Under the pieces are notes generated by a model. The model saw only the letters and a list, made by a program, of their open reading frames with translations, searched no databases and was not told the origin of the DNA. Shown here piece after piece: positions 63,629-64,000 of a stretch of DNA of 64,000 nt. This DNA comes from Johnsonella ignava ATCC 51276 (GTDB lineage Bacteria > Bacillota > Clostridia > Lachnospirales > Lachnospiraceae), in contig NZ_JH378830.1 of the NCBI RefSeq assembly GCF_000235445.1, positions 4,111 to 68,110 on the forward strand, read 5' to 3'. Position 1 is the first letter of the stretch. Every line of letters starts with the position of its first letter. Made by a program: the position numbers and the translations under genes.

Positions 63629-64000
63629 ATGAGAATAAAATCAGATAAATTAACGATATTTTTTTTAGTACTTTTACTTATTTTAAATACATGTATGTGG
63701 ATGGGAGACGGTTTTGTATATGCACAAGGTGAAGTTCCTGATATAGCCTCTGAAGGAGCAGTGCTTATGGATGCTGACAGCGGTGAGATTTTATATGAAA
63801 AAAATGCTTCAAAAAGATATTATCCCGCATCTATAACAAAGATGATGACTGCTCTTGTCGTAATTGAAAATTCAGGGCTTGATGATACTGTGGTATTTTC
63901 AAAATCGGCAACAACAAATCTTGAAAGCGGAGCGGTAAATTTAAAGGTTAGTGCAGGTGATAAGATAAGCGTAAGAGACTGTCTTTACGGATTGCTTTTA
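63629..64000 (+). CDS. D-alanyl-D-alanine carboxypeptidase (penicillin-binding protein), 3' end outside window
   Basis: The 124 codons present encode a signal sequence (about 1-33, ending near VYAQG) and the start of an S11 peptidase domain. GAVLMDADSGEILYEKNASK leads to the catalytic SxxK box in YYPASITKMMTALV. The enzyme trims the terminal D-Ala from peptidoglycan stems outside the membrane. No good ribosome binding site lies close to the ATG at 63629 (GGAG is 24-27 bases upstream), so the true start may differ. It could be dacF/dacA type. Confidence 0.9.
   Translation, partial: MRIKSDKLTIFFLVLLLILNTCMWMGDGFVYAQGEVPDIASEGAVLMDADSGEILYEKNASKRYYPASITKMMTALVVIENSGLDDTVVFSKSATTNLESGAVNLKVSAGDKISVRDCLYGLLL

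Noticed and set aside
1..64000. CRISPR array, prophage, rRNA or tRNA genes
   Set aside because: No regularly spaced repeats, phage structural genes, rRNA segments or tRNA cloverleaves were recognised; ssrA is the only tRNA-like gene.

Overview
The window is AT-rich, densely coded DNA from a Gram-positive anaerobe of the Clostridia, most likely a member of the Lachnospiraceae. Reasons: low G+C with A-rich homopolymers, AGGAGG-type ribosome binding sites, a T-box in front of ileS, DUF4317 and DUF6110 proteins, Pta-AckA acetate fermentation, anaerobic (Cbi-type) cobalamin synthesis and no sign of an outer membrane. The genus cannot be fixed from the sequence alone.

Layout. 1-1700 is a mobile-DNA scar: the 3' end of an IS3-type transposase, a VirD4-like coupling-protein fragment and other broken small genes around an intact VOC/glyoxalase gene. 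1843-9000 holds a lipoprotein, rnr, smpB, ssrA (tmRNA, convergent with smpB) and an ABC-F ATPase. 9474-10869 holds small membrane proteins of unknown role and a decayed gene. 11499-17599 holds rplS, a P1B-type metal ATPase with a DUF6110 partner, rpsU (only 58 codons), lexA and tmcAL. 17765-31712 is a core run: pta-ackA, plsX-acpP-rnc-smc, ftsY, a CLC-type anion transporter, phoH-ybeY and a MurJ/SpoVB-like flippase. 31877-36711 holds a tyrosine phenol-lyase/tryptophanase-family gene with an upstream attenuator, thioredoxin with an OhrR-like regulator, and a Crp/Fnr regulator divergent from a cupin. 36839-51176 is a one-strand cobalamin operon (cobO, cbiD, cbiL, cbiH, cbiJ-E-T, cbiA, cobT, cbiB, cbiF-cobD, cbiP, cbiC). 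51208-64000 holds DUF4317, aroF, trpC, a methyltransferase, T-box-ileS, glgP, a HAD phosphatase, a lipoprotein and the start of a D-Ala-D-Ala carboxypeptidase.

The most interesting element is at 33493-33690 on the minus strand, upstream of the tyrosine phenol-lyase-like gene. A 25-codon leader ORF has its own Shine-Dalgarno and five consecutive Tyr codons. It is followed by a segment that can pair either with those Tyr codons or with the 5' arm of a strong intrinsic terminator. This is the architecture of ribosome-mediated transcription attenuation responding to tyrosyl-tRNA, which is unusual in a Firmicute, where T-boxes normally do this job. The logic (expression when Tyr is short) is unexpected for a catabolic lyase.

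A second theme is single-base frame interruptions in genes that ought to be intact: acpP (A7 run), phoH (A7 run), cbiD (a missing base) and a small gene at 970 (A8 run). They are either residual sequencing errors or real frameshifts needing slippage, and raw reads would decide. Cobalamin synthesis shows two domain fusions (CbiJ-CbiE-CbiT and CbiF-CobD) and many low-complexity inserts, while cbiG, a cobalt chelatase, cobU and cobS are not in the window.
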